A stretch of 10,152 bases of DNA from an uncultured Spirochaetales bacterium (GCA_947306375.1 CAMZGJ010000033.1:1-10152), one strand, 5' to 3'. Positions 1-8,937 are shown, counted from the stretch's first letter. Numbers and translations are program-made. The notes: generated by a model from the sequence alone, not told the origin.

Positions 1-3
1 GAC

Positions 4-2448
4 TCAAGTATAAAAGATTCCATCCGGAATGACAAGCGGGAAACCGGAAATCTTCAGTCTTACACCGGCACCTGTTGAGAAGTACCAGTCAGGCTTGTAG
101 AAGTTCTCAAGTTTCTCGGTAATGGCAGTTGCACTTGCAAACACCTCAAAGTTGAGTATGTTCTTCACAAGCGGATAACTGAGCTCAAGCATGTTGTCCC
201 AGAGGAAGGACTGACCTGTCTTTGAGTCATGTCCGCGTGCAATTGTCATACCGTCTATGTAAAGCATCTCGTACTTTGTGGCACCCAGTTTTGCATCATG
301 GAAACCGAAGCCGGGATTTGACGGATCGTCATCGGCACTTGCGTTGTAGTACTGCGGGAACATGAAGTTGACGTTGGATGTAAGGGCAAGCATTATGTTC
401 TTCTCATTGCCTTCCTTTCCAACTTCCATAAGCTTGACATAGCCGGCTGCCGAGCCGCTGAGCTTGATGTAGTTTGAAAGTCCTCCCAGAATACCGCCGG
501 CATAGGTGACGTTTGTACCCAGAACATAACCCCTGGTTGTATTGGTAACATAGTCTCTGCCGTCCCACTGCAGGCCTGCCGTTATCTTGTTGGAGAACTT
601 GAATCCGTCCTCTGCGTACTTGCTGATAAGCTTCTCGTACGGGATGTACTTGTTGTCAAAGTCAGCGTGGTTGACTCCTATGCTGACTCCTCCGGATACG
701 GAAAGTCTGCCGCTGTCATAAATCCATGTGTATCCCGTGTTCCAGCCGAGAGTTACGCTGATAAGCTTGTACTTCATGAGGTACTGCTTTGCAGGTGTTG
801 CAAATCTGTCCTTCTTCCAGTCTGCATAACTGTTGTATCCCAGAGGCCATACGGACTCATCGTTCCAGCCTGAGTACTGGGCACTGCCCGTACCCTTCTG
901 AAGCTCATCCGTGTAGTTTGTGTTGGCAAAACTCAGAGATATTGAGTTGGACCATCTGTGACCCATCATCCAGGAGTCACCGAATGAGATGGATGCGGAC
1001 TGTGAATCAGGAGAGAGAGTTGTTGAAATACTTAGGCTCTGTCCCCTTCCCGCAAGGTTGCGGTCTGCCCACTGCAGGAAACCGGAGACGGGGAAACCCT
1101 TGACCGTTCCGCCGAACGTGGCACCGAACTGGATGTCCATCTGGTTGCCTTCAACAACCTTGAAATCAATTACAACGGAGTTTTCCTTCTCTCCGTAGTA
1201 CATGTCGTAGTTCAGGTCTGAAAGAAGACCGGTGTTGTAGAGGTTCTGGGCGCTGGTCTGGAGTTTTGCCTTTGAGAAGACGTCGCCTTCCTTGAGGGTA
1301 AGCTCTCTTCTCATTACATACTCCCTGGTCTTTGTGAGGCCGGAGATTATAATCTTTTCAATCACAGCCTGCGGTCCCTCAACAATGGAGACGTGGAATC
1401 TGATTGTCTTTGTCTCCTGGTTTCTGTCCTCCTCTATGGAGATTATGTTGGAGATGTAACCGTTGTCATAGTAGATGTCGGCAACTGCGTTGTACTGCTT
1501 TTCAACAAGAGAGAGGTTGAGAATGTTGCCCTCCCTGAGTGTGAGAACCTTGTCAAAGTCCTCATTGGGGAAGATTGTGTTTCCCTTGACATCCATTCCG
1601 CCGTAGTACCAGACCTCTCCTTCATTGATCACAAATGTGACCTTAACGTCTCTGTAGGCGCTTTCCTTGCCCTCCTTGGGCGGAACTTCCTCAATTCTTG
1701 TATCGGTAACGGCTGCATCAACATAACCCACTGTCTGGTAGTATGTGACTATTGCAACTGCATCTGCGCTGAGCTTTGCAAGGTCCAGATAGCCCTGGTT
1801 GAACAGGCTCTTGGCCTTGGATGAGATATTCTTTTTAAGAACGGAATCCGTGGCGTTGTCGTTTCCCTCAAACGCAATCTCAACTATTCTTGACTGTACG
1901 CCCTCCTCCAGGGTGAACAGGAAGGAAACCTTGTTTGTCTCCTGATCAAGGTTGTAGGAATACTTTACGGGAATGCTCTCAAAGCCCTTTTTGGTGTAGA
2001 CGGACTGGATTTCCGTACGTGCCGACTCAAGAAGAGCCGTGTCTGAAAGGTCTATGAATGTGCCGGTCTTGAGCTTTGTGAGAGCTGAAAGAAGGTCGGA
2101 TTTCTTGACCTTTGAGTTTCCCTCAAACTTAATTTCGGAAACAAAGGGTTTTTCGGTAATGCTTATGTAGACACGCACCTCGCTGTCCCCGGACTCTATG
2201 GCGCCGGCTGACATGGAGATAATTCCGTCCACCTCAAGCATCTTCTTTTCTATATTGCTTATAACCTCTTCGGTCAGTTCCTGTCCTCTGTAGGAATAGA
2301 GAATGTTTCCGACATCGACGGAACTTGCGTTTTTCAGTCCTTCAAGGTCAAAACCCGTAATCTTCTTGCCGACCCACCAGGGATCCTCTGCAAAGAGACA
2401 GAAAGACAAAAGGAAAACAACAAGTAACGTAAGTAGTTTTTTCTTCAT
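4..2448 (-). CDS. bamA: BamA, outer-membrane protein assembly factor (Omp85 family)
   Basis: Central component of the outer-membrane beta-barrel insertion machine. Residues 1-20 are a signal peptide (MKKKLL, hydrophobic core, cleavage near CLFA/EDP). Five POTRA domains follow at about 28-101, 102-183, 184-277, 278-358 and 359-435; most end in a short EG or EGP/EGN turn, as is usual for POTRA repeats. The C-terminal barrel starts near 436. It carries the NLAGRG entry motif (464-469), WDGRDY with TTRG (627-639), and IARGHD (736-741), the counterpart of the conserved VRGF/Y loop-6 motif with its arginine kept. The ATG start has GGAGG 10 nt upstream. It lies 24 nt after the tamB stop, so the two are very likely cotranscribed. 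The protein ends at GIFYT, short of the final strand and terminal aromatic residue expected for BamA (see findings). The family is certain from the domain order; completeness at the C-terminus is doubtful. Confidence 0.95.
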   Translation of the reverse strand: MKKKLLTLLVVFLLSFCLFAEDPWWVGKKITGFDLEGLKNASSVDVGNILYSYRGQELTEEVISNIEKKMLEVDGIISMSAGAIESGDSEVRVYISITEKPFVSEIKFEGNSKVKKSDLLSALTKLKTGTFIDLSDTALLESARTEIQSVYTKKGFESIPVKYSYNLDQETNKVSFLFTLEEGVQSRIVEIAFEGNDNATDSVLKKNISSKAKSLFNQGYLDLAKLSADAVAIVTYYQTVGYVDAAVTDTRIEEVPPKEGKESAYRDVKVTFVINEGEVWYYGGMDVKGNTIFPNEDFDKVLTLREGNILNLSLVEKQYNAVADIYYDNGYISNIISIEEDRNQETKTIRFHVSIVEGPQAVIEKIIISGLTKTREYVMRRELTLKEGDVFSKAKLQTSAQNLYNTGLLSDLNYDMYYGEKENSVVIDFKVVEGNQMDIQFGATFGGTVKGFPVSGFLQWADRNLAGRGQSLSISTTLSPDSQSASISFGDSWMMGHRWSNSISLSFANTNYTDELQKGTGSAQYSGWNDESVWPLGYNSYADWKKDRFATPAKQYLMKYKLISVTLGWNTGYTWIYDSGRLSVSGGVSIGVNHADFDNKYIPYEKLISKYAEDGFKFSNKITAGLQWDGRDYVTNTTRGYVLGTNVTYAGGILGGLSNYIKLSGSAAGYVKLMEVGKEGNEKNIMLALTSNVNFMFPQYYNASADDDPSNPGFGFHDAKLGATKYEMLYIDGMTIARGHDSKTGQSFLWDNMLELSYPLVKNILNFEVFASATAITEKLENFYKPDWYFSTGAGVRLKISGFPLVIPDGIFYT

Positions 2449-2472
2449 ATGAACCAGTCCTCCGATTCAGAA

Positions 2473-5400
2473 TCACAGGAAAAAGCGTTTTGTGAAACTG
2501 AATCCAATATTATCCAAAAAGCTGAATACTGACAACTCGGAGGGTCTGGTGAATATACTGAAACTGCCCAGTACATTGTCCCAGTCCACACTGAGTTCCA
2601 CATCTATTTTCAGGCTGTCCGAGTACTCCGTACCCGAAGAGCTGAGGATCAGGGATGTTCTTCCGAACAGCCCGTTCCCGAAGTATTTGCCTGCAAACAG
2701 CGACGTTCCGTCCAGATAAGAGGCAAAGAAGTTTCTGTTTTTTGAGTTCTTTCCCGGAAGGGAATTTATAATCATGTTCTGAAGCACGAAAGACCTTATG
2801 CTGAGCATGTCCAGCTTCAGGGCGTCTCTCATGCCGGAAGTTACGGAGAAGCCGTTGTTGAAGTACCCCAGGGACGAGAAGGCATCGGCGGCGGCGTAGG
2901 CGGCGCTTGCAAGCGACTGGAGCGTTATTCCGTCCGATGTCTCCGGCACCAGCGTGTGGCCCAGAATCTGCATTATCTCCGTCTGTGACATGGCCGGCGT
3001 GCTTTCAAAACGCGGATTCATGTTGTCCAGAGAGGCATTCTGAAGAATCAGATATATGTCAATCTGCTTTCCGTCCGAGTCATACTCACGCAGGCGTGCC
3101 TCAAGGTCAAGGGAGGCCTCAACAACACTGTTTTCATCAAACATGGGCTTCTTGAGCGTTATGCTTCCCTTGGTGATGTAGAAGTCATTCTGGAAGTAGA
3201 AGATGTGCCCGGTCTTGAAAGACACGGTTCCCTCTGCCTCAAACTTCTTCAGTATGGGGTTACTCTTAAGATGAACCGTCTCACCTTCGTTCAGGGTGAA
3301 GCTCAGGATGGGGTTGTCATTGTCCGGATAAGAGAACTCATCATCCTGACCGCTTGTGATGTTCATGTCTATCTCTGTTCCGCTGCGCGGTCTGAAGAAC
3401 CATTCCGGCATATCCTCAGGGAAGGAGAAACCAACCTTGAAATTGTCTGACTTTATATCTCCGGTCAGCTTCATGCGCGTTGTTCCGTCTCCCTTTGAGA
3501 TGGACAGATGGCCGGTTACCTGACCTCTTATGTCAAGCGGAGATTTCATGTTGATGTAAATGGGAATCCAGATGTAGAGCGGATTTCTGTCTGCGTCTAT
3601 GTCAAGTTTGAAATCCAGAATCTTCAGGTTCTGCACTTCCATGTTGAACTTCACAACCGCATTGAAGAACTGCTCCGTTATGGGGTTGTATCCGAACGCC
3701 GGTGTGGGGGCAACGGTGATTGTATGATCCGTTACGGACACAATCATGCTGTTGGAGATAATTACCTGATCCGGCATCCAGAACAGCTCCAGGGCAACCT
3801 TTGAGAGGTAGAACATGCCGTGGAAGGACGGATCCGAGGACGGACCCTTTATCAGAATGTCTCCCTCAAGAACACCCTCCATTATGGTAAAACGAGGCTC
3901 CTGCATGAACAGCGATACTATGGGAAGCGGCAGTGATACGTCGGTGACCATGAGATCCAGGTTCTTTCCAAGGTAACCTGCGGCCTTGAAAGAAAATACA
4001 AAGTCAGGGCTTATTGAAATATCCACTCTTCCGGTGTCAGGTCTGAATGCCCCGTTGAGGAAGGAGCCGTTGAAGCTGAACGCCCCCTTTCCGAATGAGA
4101 CCTCAGTCACCGAGTCCTCAAGCTTTATATCATTCCCTATCCTGGCATCCTTCAGGCCCAGGTAAATGCTTCCGGGCGCGTCCATGCCGGTGTATGTGAG
4201 AAACAATGCCCTTATTGACTCAAACGTGGAGGAGATATCAAGCGCGGCGTTGAAGATAACCTCATTGCCCAGTTCAGACTCAACTTCCTTGAACAGTTGG
4301 GCAGAGCCCATGAGGTTTTTTGTCTCAAGGTCAACCGAGATGTTCAGGTTCCTGTAGCTGAGGAAACCCGCATCCCCGGATCTGCTTACTATGGTGAGAA
4401 CACCCTCCCTGAACTCAGTCTGGAAGGTAAGGTCCCACAGAGTCATATCCGCATAAAAGCCCTCTCCACGCTCACCCAGCATGTTGAATGTAAGGGGAAT
4501 ATCGCTCTCTATCTTTATATCCGCACTGTAATTGTTGTTATTGAGAATCAGCACCACACGGCCGTCAGCATCCTTCTGGAAGAAACGGGCGTAGCCCGAG
4601 AAGGCAGAGGTGTTGAAATTGATAATGTCTGAAATGCTTCCGTACTCAACGTATCCGAAGCCTTCAAACTCAATGCTGGTGTCCAGTCTTCCGAAACTGA
4701 AGTGTGTGGACTCTATCCTGTTGTTCAGAATCCTCATGTCAAAGCCCAGACGGGCAATATTTGAAAGCTCAATCTCCGCTCCTGTCAGGTTGATTTCATA
4801 CTTGCCGTCCGGAACGCTGTACATGAGGTTGAAGGCGCTGTTGCTCTTTACCACCCTGTCATTTCTCTCAAGGTGGAACAAAGTGTCGCGGATATAGCCG
4901 GATCCCGTGAGCACTGAGTTGTCCGAGAAAGCAAACTCCGCCCGGATTATTGGACCCTGTGCAGTCATGACAAGCTTCTTTGTGTCTATGAGAATATGTA
5001 CCGGCACTGTCTGATAAGGACTTATAAAGTAAGAACTTGCGTCAATTATGTTCTCACTGCTCCACTCAATTGTTCCCTCTATTCTGCTGCGCGGAATAAA
5101 GGAGAAGGTTCCACTGTACAGGTAGGACCTGCCGTTCTCGGAAAGTGAGAAATCTATGCCGGCAATGCTCTTTCCCGTATCGGTGTTGACCAGGGAGAAC
5201 TCCCCCTGGGGGAGCTTTGTGTCTCTGTCCACCACTCCGGCGTATGAGGCAGTAAAACCCATCACGGAAACGGAGAGCTCCGGAACACTGAGTTTCTGCT
5301 CGTCAAGATAAAGCCTTGCCGTAAGGTTGGCATCAATGTCTTCCTTGCTGCCTGCGGTGAGGTTGACTGTAAGATCTCCGGTGAAAACACTGTTTTTGCG

Positions 5401-7026
5401 GGCGGAAATGCCTATGCTTCCGTCTATGCGGGAGTTCTCACTCACATAGCCTGCAACCCTCTTTGCGTAGTTTTCAAGGAAATAAGTGTACGGATCAGGT
5501 CTGAAATCCGTGAAACTGATCTTCACATCAGACTCACCGCTTTCTGCGTCACTGTGGACCACTGCATAAAGACCCTTGCACCGCATTTCCGAGATAAGGT
5601 TTCCGTCATTGAGCTTTGCTGTAAGTGAGACGGGAACCGGAACGGCCCTGCAGACTGCAGAATCTATCTTTATATCAGCAGAGGTGAGCTTTGATCCGGT
5701 CAGCCCTGCGGAAGCGCTGAAAGATGCGCTGAAAACACCTACCGCCTCAATGGGAGAGTTGCCCGAGACATAGTTGGAATTGAAACTGAATCCCATTACC
5801 CTGTTCCCGGCGTCACGGCCGTCCATGCTGAAAGAGATATCTATATCTTCGGATTCCAGCCTGTCCAGATAGGAGGAGAAGGTGCTGTCATAAACTTCCT
5901 TCACAAGAAGGTGGCCGGAGTTTATCTTGCCGTTGATGCTTCCCCTTCTCACCGTTGAGATGTTCACAACGGCCTTTGCATCCGCAAGTGAAAGGTCCGC
6001 CCACTGTGACTGAACGTCCGCAAGGGATGTGCTTATGGAAAGAACGGTGTCCTTCTCCCTTTCAACGGTTGCGTATATGTTTGCAGAGGCGCAGAGAAGC
6101 GTGAAATCATTGTAAAGGGCATCCAGGTCGGTAACATCTATGTTCAGCTTTGCAACAAAATCAGTAAGGGAATAGACCGCATCCACCGAGAGGCTTTCCA
6201 GCTTTACATAGTTGTCCCCCATTTCAAAACGGACGCCGTCAAGTTTTGCCGAGACCTGGGGTCTTACCAGAAATTCCCTGAAGTTTCCCAAATCCGCACG
6301 GAAACTCCTCATTGAGAAAACGGCCGCACGGGATGCGGATTCTCCGGTAACGTTTTCCGCGGAAAGAAGTACGGAATGGTCTCCTGACGTGTATGCGCTG
6401 AGTTTTCCGGTGAACAGGACGTTTCCCGGCTCCTTGCTCTGTATGCTTACCCCGTTTGTCTGAACCTTCATGGACCTGACGTCAAACTTCTCATCCGTCC
6501 TGACATTTATGTCAAAGACGGACGGTGCCATTGTGTAACCCATAAGATCCGCAGACAGCGTGAAGTCAGTGAGATTGATTGTATATCCCACGGAGCTGAA
6601 CATGCCGGCGGAGGAAGAACTGCCTTTAGAAAAATTCTTTCTGATGTAGTCCGTCAGTTTGTCGGAAACGAATGCGGAGCCGCCGTCGGCGGAAACAAGA
6701 ATGCTTTTGACCGGTTTGCCGCCTATTACACGGAACAGGTCCGCAATTCCCACGGAGAACCTTACGTTGTCCGCACGGAACACATTCTCATCCCCTATGT
6801 CAATGCTGACGTCAGAGATGACCAGTGTCCTGAGAAGGTTCTTATCAGCCTTGCCCAGTTTAATCTTCAGGTCTCCGCTGCCGGATGTGGCATACTCCAC
6901 AAACTTTCCCAGAAAATCAGAACCGAAGGACGCGGGGGCATAAAGCAGCACACCCACCGTAACTGCCGTGACAATGGCAAGAGATATAATAACTGCGGTC
7001 AACGTCCTTCTGAGTTTCATCTTCAA
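2473..7026 (-). CDS. tamB: TamB-family (DUF490) inner-membrane-anchored translocation/lipid-transfer protein
   Basis: Very long protein (1517 aa; E. coli TamB is about 1260). One uncleaved N-terminal anchor at about residues 6-31 follows a KMKLRR basic start. The rest is periplasmic, made of alternating short beta segments without catalytic motifs, the pattern of AsmA/TamB beta-groove proteins. The conserved C-terminal DUF490 region includes a PRFESTP...SQTEIMQILG stretch at about 1337-1356. The protein ends in a beta-signal-like IGFSFTKRFFL, suited to contact with an Omp85 barrel. TamB relatives span the periplasm and are implicated in barrel assembly and phospholipid transfer. In spirochaetes TamB is encoded beside bamA and, in Borrelia, was reported to bind BamA. 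Start: TTG at 7024-7026 has a GGA core 7 nt upstream (7034-7036). The alternative ATG at 7018-7020 would lie 13 nt from it, so TTG is favoured but not certain. The difference is two residues. Confidence 0.93.
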   Translation of the reverse strand: MKMKLRRTLTAVIISLAIVTAVTVGVLLYAPASFGSDFLGKFVEYATSGSGDLKIKLGKADKNLLRTLVISDVSIDIGDENVFRADNVRFSVGIADLFRVIGGKPVKSILVSADGGSAFVSDKLTDYIRKNFSKGSSSSAGMFSSVGYTINLTDFTLSADLMGYTMAPSVFDINVRTDEKFDVRSMKVQTNGVSIQSKEPGNVLFTGKLSAYTSGDHSVLLSAENVTGESASRAAVFSMRSFRADLGNFREFLVRPQVSAKLDGVRFEMGDNYVKLESLSVDAVYSLTDFVAKLNIDVTDLDALYNDFTLLCASANIYATVEREKDTVLSISTSLADVQSQWADLSLADAKAVVNISTVRRGSINGKINSGHLLVKEVYDSTFSSYLDRLESEDIDISFSMDGRDAGNRVMGFSFNSNYVSGNSPIEAVGVFSASFSASAGLTGSKLTSADIKIDSAVCRAVPVPVSLTAKLNDGNLISEMRCKGLYAVVHSDAESGESDVKISFTDFRPDPYTYFLENYAKRVAGYVSENSRIDGSIGISARKNSVFTGDLTVNLTAGSKEDIDANLTARLYLDEQKLSVPELSVSVMGFTASYAGVVDRDTKLPQGEFSLVNTDTGKSIAGIDFSLSENGRSYLYSGTFSFIPRSRIEGTIEWSSENIIDASSYFISPYQTVPVHILIDTKKLVMTAQGPIIRAEFAFSDNSVLTGSGYIRDTLFHLERNDRVVKSNSAFNLMYSVPDGKYEINLTGAEIELSNIARLGFDMRILNNRIESTHFSFGRLDTSIEFEGFGYVEYGSISDIINFNTSAFSGYARFFQKDADGRVVLILNNNNYSADIKIESDIPLTFNMLGERGEGFYADMTLWDLTFQTEFREGVLTIVSRSGDAGFLSYRNLNISVDLETKNLMGSAQLFKEVESELGNEVIFNAALDISSTFESIRALFLTYTGMDAPGSIYLGLKDARIGNDIKLEDSVTEVSFGKGAFSFNGSFLNGAFRPDTGRVDISISPDFVFSFKAAGYLGKNLDLMVTDVSLPLPIVSLFMQEPRFTIMEGVLEGDILIKGPSSDPSFHGMFYLSKVALELFWMPDQVIISNSMIVSVTDHTITVAPTPAFGYNPITEQFFNAVVKFNMEVQNLKILDFKLDIDADRNPLYIWIPIYINMKSPLDIRGQVTGHLSISKGDGTTRMKLTGDIKSDNFKVGFSFPEDMPEWFFRPRSGTEIDMNITSGQDDEFSYPDNDNPILSFTLNEGETVHLKSNPILKKFEAEGTVSFKTGHIFYFQNDFYITKGSITLKKPMFDENSVVEASLDLEARLREYDSDGKQIDIYLILQNASLDNMNPRFESTPAMSQTEIMQILGHTLVPETSDGITLQSLASAAYAAADAFSSLGYFNNGFSVTSGMRDALKLDMLSIRSFVLQNMIINSLPGKNSKNRNFFASYLDGTSLFAGKYFGNGLFGRTSLILSSSGTEYSDSLKIDVELSVDWDNVLGSFSIFTRPSELSVFSFLDNIGFSFTKRFFL

Positions 7027-7070
7027 TCAGTATTCCGTGTAATTTTAGCAATTGCAGCAAAACTGCTCAA

Positions 7071-7097
7071 TTGATTAATATAACATTCTGATATAAT
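7071..7097 (+). promoter_or_regulatory. Candidate sigma-70 promoter for tmk and the flavodiiron gene
   Basis: TTGATT (7071-7076) is followed after 15 nt by a perfect TATAAT (7092-7097) preceded by TG (7089-7090), giving the extended -10 TGATATAAT. The short spacer is compensated by the TG element. The predicted start near 7104 leaves a leader of about 19 nt, holding the tmk ribosome-binding site GGAGG at 7112-7116. It overlaps the divergent tamB promoter. Confidence 0.65.
7077..7085 (-). promoter_or_regulatory. Candidate extended -10 promoter for tamB-bamA
   Basis: On the minus strand the bases read TGTTATATT, an extended -10 element (TG-N-TATATT). A weak TTTTGA lies 16 nt further upstream (7099-7104). 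The predicted transcript start is about 44 nt before the TTG of tamB. The element sits inside the tmk promoter on the opposite strand. Inferred from consensus only. Confidence 0.5.
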
Positions 7098-7122
7098 CTC
7101 AAAACAACGGCGGAGGCTTTCA

Positions 7123-7743
7123 GTGACAGAAATTCTTGATAATTTTGCAGTTCTTGAGGGACTTGACGGTGCAGGCACCACAACCCAGCTCAGACTGCTT
7201 GAAAAAGAGCTCTCCGGTCTGTCCGTTCCCGCGTTCATTACCCAGGAGCCCACAACAAACCCCACCGGAAAGCTCATAAGGCGCTTTCTGTCCGGAGAAC
7301 TGCCGGCCTCCCAGTCCACAATTGCCCACGCTTTTGCAACCGACCGGGATGACCATCTGTACAACCCGCAGTATGGGATAATCGCCCACCTCAAGGCGGG
7401 CGATATTGTAATTTCAGACCGTTACCTGTTTTCCTCAATTGCTTATCAGGGAATAGGTTACGATATAGACAAGGTAATTGAAATCAACTCCCGTTTTCCC
7501 CTTCCCCGCTACATTGTCTATGTGGACACGCCCGTTCGGGCCTGCATGAACCGCATAGAATCCCGCGGCTCGGATAAGGAGATTTACGAGAAGACGGACT
7601 ACCTTACAAGGGTCCGTGAAAACTACGAGAAGTGTTTTTCCTCACTGCCCGGCGGATGCAACCTTATCAGGGTTGACGGAACTCTGGGAATAGAGGAGAT
7701 TTTCAAAATTATAAAGAGAGGCTTACATGCACTGTACAACTGA
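7123..7743 (+). CDS. tmk: Thymidylate kinase (dTMP kinase) with atypical P-loop
   Basis: Phosphorylates dTMP to dTDP with ATP in the cytoplasm, on the route to dTTP. The length (206 aa) is typical. Visible motifs: P-loop EGLDGAGTTTQ (12-22), EPTTNPTGKLIR (42-53) at the substrate-binding position usually held by REPGGT, the catalytic-region DRY at 99-101 followed by SSIAYQG, VDTPV (134-138) in the core strand, and a LID region RIESRGSDKEIYEK (144-157) followed by VRENYEK. The usual P-loop lysine (GSGKTTQ) is replaced by Thr19, and the Arg before EP by Gln41. The start is GTG, with GGAGG 6 nt upstream; no in-frame ATG competes near it. Its 3' end overlaps the flavodiiron gene by 17 nt. The family call is firm from the ordered motifs; catalytic competence is inferred. 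An unusual paralogue of another nucleotide kinase is possible but less likely. Confidence 0.9.
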   Translation: MTEILDNFAVLEGLDGAGTTTQLRLLEKELSGLSVPAFITQEPTTNPTGKLIRRFLSGELPASQSTIAHAFATDRDDHLYNPQYGIIAHLKAGDIVISDRYLFSSIAYQGIGYDIDKVIEINSRFPLPRYIVYVDTPVRACMNRIESRGSDKEIYEKTDYLTRVRENYEKCFSSLPGGCNLIRVDGTLGIEEIFKIIKRGLHALYN

Positions 7744-8929
7744 AATCAACAGGTATTTCCACTATGTGGGTTCAAGTGACCGCCGTCTTGCGCTCTTTGA
7801 GAACGCATATCCCATTCCGCGCGGAGTTTCCTACAACTCCTACCTTGCCCTTGACGGCAAGACAGTCCTTCTGGACACTGCGGACAAGGCTGTCTCCGGG
7901 GTCTTCTTCGAGAACATTGACCATATCCTTGCAGGCAGAAAACTTGACTATGTGATTGTAAACCACATGGAGCCGGACCACGGAGCAACGCTTGGGGAGC
8001 TTATCTCACGTCACCCGGAGGTTACAATTGTTGCCAACGCCAAGACGGTTGCAATGATAAAGCAGTTCTTCAGTTTTGACGTGGACAGCCGTCTTCTCCT
8101 TGTAAAGGAAGGAGATACACTTTCCACCGGAGATCTTAATTTCAGTTTTGTCATGGCTCCCATGGTCCACTGGCCTGAGGTCATGATGACCTATGAAAGA
8201 ACCACAAAGACACTCTTCTCGGCAGACGCCTTCGGAACATTCGGAGCACTGAGCGGAAACATCTTTGCAGACAAGTACGACTTTGAGGCCGACTGGCTGG
8301 ACGATGCCAGAAGATACTACACCAACATTGTGGGTAAGTACGGTCTTCAGGTTCAGATGGCCCTGAAAAAGGCAGCAGGTCTTGATATTGCGGTTATCGC
8401 TCCCCTTCACGGCCCAATCTGGAGGGAGAACCTCTCATATTTTATTGAAAAATATTCAAAGTGGGCCTCATACACCCCTGAGGAAAAGGGAGTTCTGGTC
8501 CTCTACGGCACGGTCTACGGCAACACCGGAAACGCAGCCGACATTCTTGCAACAATGCTGGCAAAGAAGGGAGTCTCCAATATAAAGGAACTTGACGTTT
8601 CCACGGTTCACCCCTCGGTTGTTGTATCCGAGGCCTTCAGATACAGCCACATTGTATTTGCATCCTCAACCTACAACGCAGGAATCTTCACTCCCATGGA
8701 GATTGCGGTAACGGACCTCAAACTCCACAACCTTCAGAACAGAAAGTGCGCGGTATTTGAGAACGGAACATGGGCACCCTCTGCGGCTCCCAAGATCCGC
8801 GAGATTCTTGCCACAATGAAGAACATGGAGGTCATTGAGAAGAGCCTTCTCGTAAAATCCTCCGTAAGCAGCACAAATCTTGAGGAGCTTCAGGCAATAG
8901 CCGATGAGCTTGCCTCAGACCTTGTTTAA
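7727..8929 (+). CDS. Class A flavodiiron protein (FprA/ROO type)
   Basis: Two-domain soluble enzyme that reduces O2 to water or NO to N2O, protecting anaerobes. The N-terminal metallo-beta-lactamase-like domain (about 1-250) keeps every diiron ligand: His80, Glu82, Asp84 and His85 in the HMEPDHG motif, His148 (MVHWPE), Asp167 (SADAFG) and His228 (PLHGPIWR). The C-terminal flavodoxin domain (about 254-400) shows the FMN phosphate loop YGTVYGNTGN (260-269) and flavin loops ASSTYNAGIF (312-321) and FENGTWAPSA (345-354). Its length (400 aa) is standard for class A. There is no fused rubredoxin or flavin-reductase domain, so electrons probably come from a separate rubredoxin not seen here. The ATG start has GAGAGG 5 nt upstream, inside the end of tmk, which suggests translational coupling. 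Whether O2 or NO is the physiological substrate cannot be read from the sequence. Confidence 0.95.
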   Translation: MHCTTEINRYFHYVGSSDRRLALFENAYPIPRGVSYNSYLALDGKTVLLDTADKAVSGVFFENIDHILAGRKLDYVIVNHMEPDHGATLGELISRHPEVTIVANAKTVAMIKQFFSFDVDSRLLLVKEGDTLSTGDLNFSFVMAPMVHWPEVMMTYERTTKTLFSADAFGTFGALSGNIFADKYDFEADWLDDARRYYTNIVGKYGLQVQMALKKAAGLDIAVIAPLHGPIWRENLSYFIEKYSKWASYTPEEKGVLVLYGTVYGNTGNAADILATMLAKKGVSNIKELDVSTVHPSVVVSEAFRYSHIVFASSTYNAGIFTPMEIAVTDLKLHNLQNRKCAVFENGTWAPSAAPKIREILATMKNMEVIEKSLLVKSSVSSTNLEELQAIADELASDLV

Positions 8930-8937
8930 TTGAAGAC

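Noticed and set aside
1393..1824. A 143-codon plus-strand frame inside bamA
   Set aside because: It is antisense to POTRA domains with clear family motifs, has no ribosome site, and its composition is that of a complementary-strand shadow.
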